NCBI GenBank assembly: GCA_015152455.1
Contig: SUTY01000012.1
Span: 1 to 32,804, forward strand
Length of the DNA: 32,804 nucleotides
Direction of reading: 5' to 3'
Origin: Cyanobacteria bacterium SIG32
GTDB taxonomy: Bacteria > Cyanobacteriota > Vampirovibrionia > Gastranaerophilales > Gastranaerophilaceae
Shown piece after piece: positions 32,486 to 32,804 of the stretch (within the stretch, counting starts at the first letter, position 1; each line of letters starts with the position of its first letter). Made by a program: the position numbers and the translations under genes. The notes below the pieces were generated by a model. That model did no database searches. It had not been told where the DNA came from and was given only the letters and a program-made list of their open reading frames with translations.

Positions 32486-32804
32486 ATGAAAAACCCAGTA
32501 AAAAACTTGATCACTTGGTCACCTAGTCACTTGATCACTTCACAAAAATCCGCATTTACTTTAGCTGAAGTCCTAATCACCTTAGCAATTATTGGCGTGG
32601 TTGCTGCAATGACAATACCAACTCTTGTTGCAAATTACCAAGAAAAATCTTGGGGTACTGCAGCTACTGTTTTTGAAAGAAAACTAACTGAAGCATTAAA
32701 AGTTATGAACGTTCAAGGAACTTTGGCTGGTTACCAAACTACTGAGAGTTTTGTGGAAGAATTAAGTAAGCACTTCAAAACAACTAAAATATGTGCTAAC
32801 GATA
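32486..32804 (+). CDS. Pseudopilin-like protein, N-terminal part (runs off window end)
   Basis: ATG 32486 has AAGGA 8 bases upstream. The first 23 residues (MKNPVKN, ITWSPSHLITSQKSA) form the prepilin leader; cleavage is expected between A23 and F24 in SA|FTLAEVLI. A typical pilin helix (LAIIGVVAAMTIPTLVANY) follows, then a soluble domain (KSWGTAATVFERKLTEALKVM). E at +5 is present, and the residue before the cut is Ala rather than the usual Gly. The family matches the C-terminal fragment at the window start, so the product is likely a surface protein exported by a type II or type IV pilus-like system. Most of the leader is encoded by a TGATCA-rich repeat also found at 20022 and, inverted, at 31967. 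The window ends in codon 107. Confidence 0.85.
   Translation, partial: MKNPVKNLITWSPSHLITSQKSAFTLAEVLITLAIIGVVAAMTIPTLVANYQEKSWGTAATVFERKLTEALKVMNVQGTLAGYQTTESFVEELSKHFKTTKICAND
32505..32543 (+). repeat. TGATCA-rich dispersed repeat, copy inside the prepilin leader
   Basis: Two TTGATCAC units and one TTGGTCAC unit, the reverse complement of 31967-32004. It encodes leader residues of about 7-20 (LITWSPSHLITS). The repeat lies wholly before the predicted prepilin cleavage site. Confidence 0.8.

Overview
The window reads as a chromosomal segment of a low-GC bacterium that I place, by inference, in the gut Gastranaerophilales (Candidatus Melainabacteria/Vampirovibrionia). The reasons are the AT-rich coding sequence, several proteins with an alanine-type prepilin signal (A|FTLAE), pseudopilin-like proteins ending in AVCLGD, and a gene set typical of that group. 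No 16S rRNA gene is present, so the placement rests on protein style only.

Layout. 1-747 is the 3' end of a large pseudopilin-like gene whose last ~100 bases look like the variable region of a diversity-generating retroelement (DGR) target. 1169-9547 is a plus-strand housekeeping block: pilT, recO, clpB, glmS, two small ORFs and metK. metK has a very short leader that can fold into an H-type pseudoknot burying its own Shine-Dalgarno sequence. 9630-11342 (minus) is a prepilin-anchored fibre protein with 17-residue head repeats and an S74 self-cleaving chaperone domain. 11457-18222 (plus) holds an MFS exporter, typA, mgtE, an LCP-family protein and lemA. Two tRNA-Arg genes and a Bacteroidetes-like pectate lyase follow. 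19903-20106 carries an orphan pseudopilin leader and a poly-G hairpin. 20107-24115 (minus) is a glyQ-permease-permease operon. 24244-26902 (plus) holds a phosphomevalonate-kinase-like NMP kinase, a small ORF, rplS, rbgA and rnhB. An M48 metalloprotease (plus) converges on and overlaps mnmG (minus); a large TPR protein (plus) follows. 31896-32485 is a repeat-dense, non-coding mosaic upstream of a second pseudopilin gene cut by the window end.

Most genes are ordinary housekeeping functions: translation (rplS, rbgA, glyQ, tRNAs, typA, mnmG), repair (recO, rnhB), proteostasis (clpB, M48), amino-sugar and SAM synthesis (glmS, metK), envelope (LCP, LemA) and Mg2+ uptake (mgtE). The surface layer stands out: pilT, the S74 fibre and two pseudopilin-like proteins suggest a type IV pilus-related system displaying proteins outside the cell, one of them apparently hypervariable.

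The observations I rate highest are the DGR-like variable region (no reverse transcriptase or template repeat in view); the metK pseudoknot; a TGATCA-rich dispersed repeat that doubles as the disposable leader peptide of a prepilin; a twice-occurring poly-G hairpin inside short ORFs; the pilin-fibre-S74 fusion; and genes whose TATAAT box sits exactly 6 bases before ATG, implying leaderless mRNAs.
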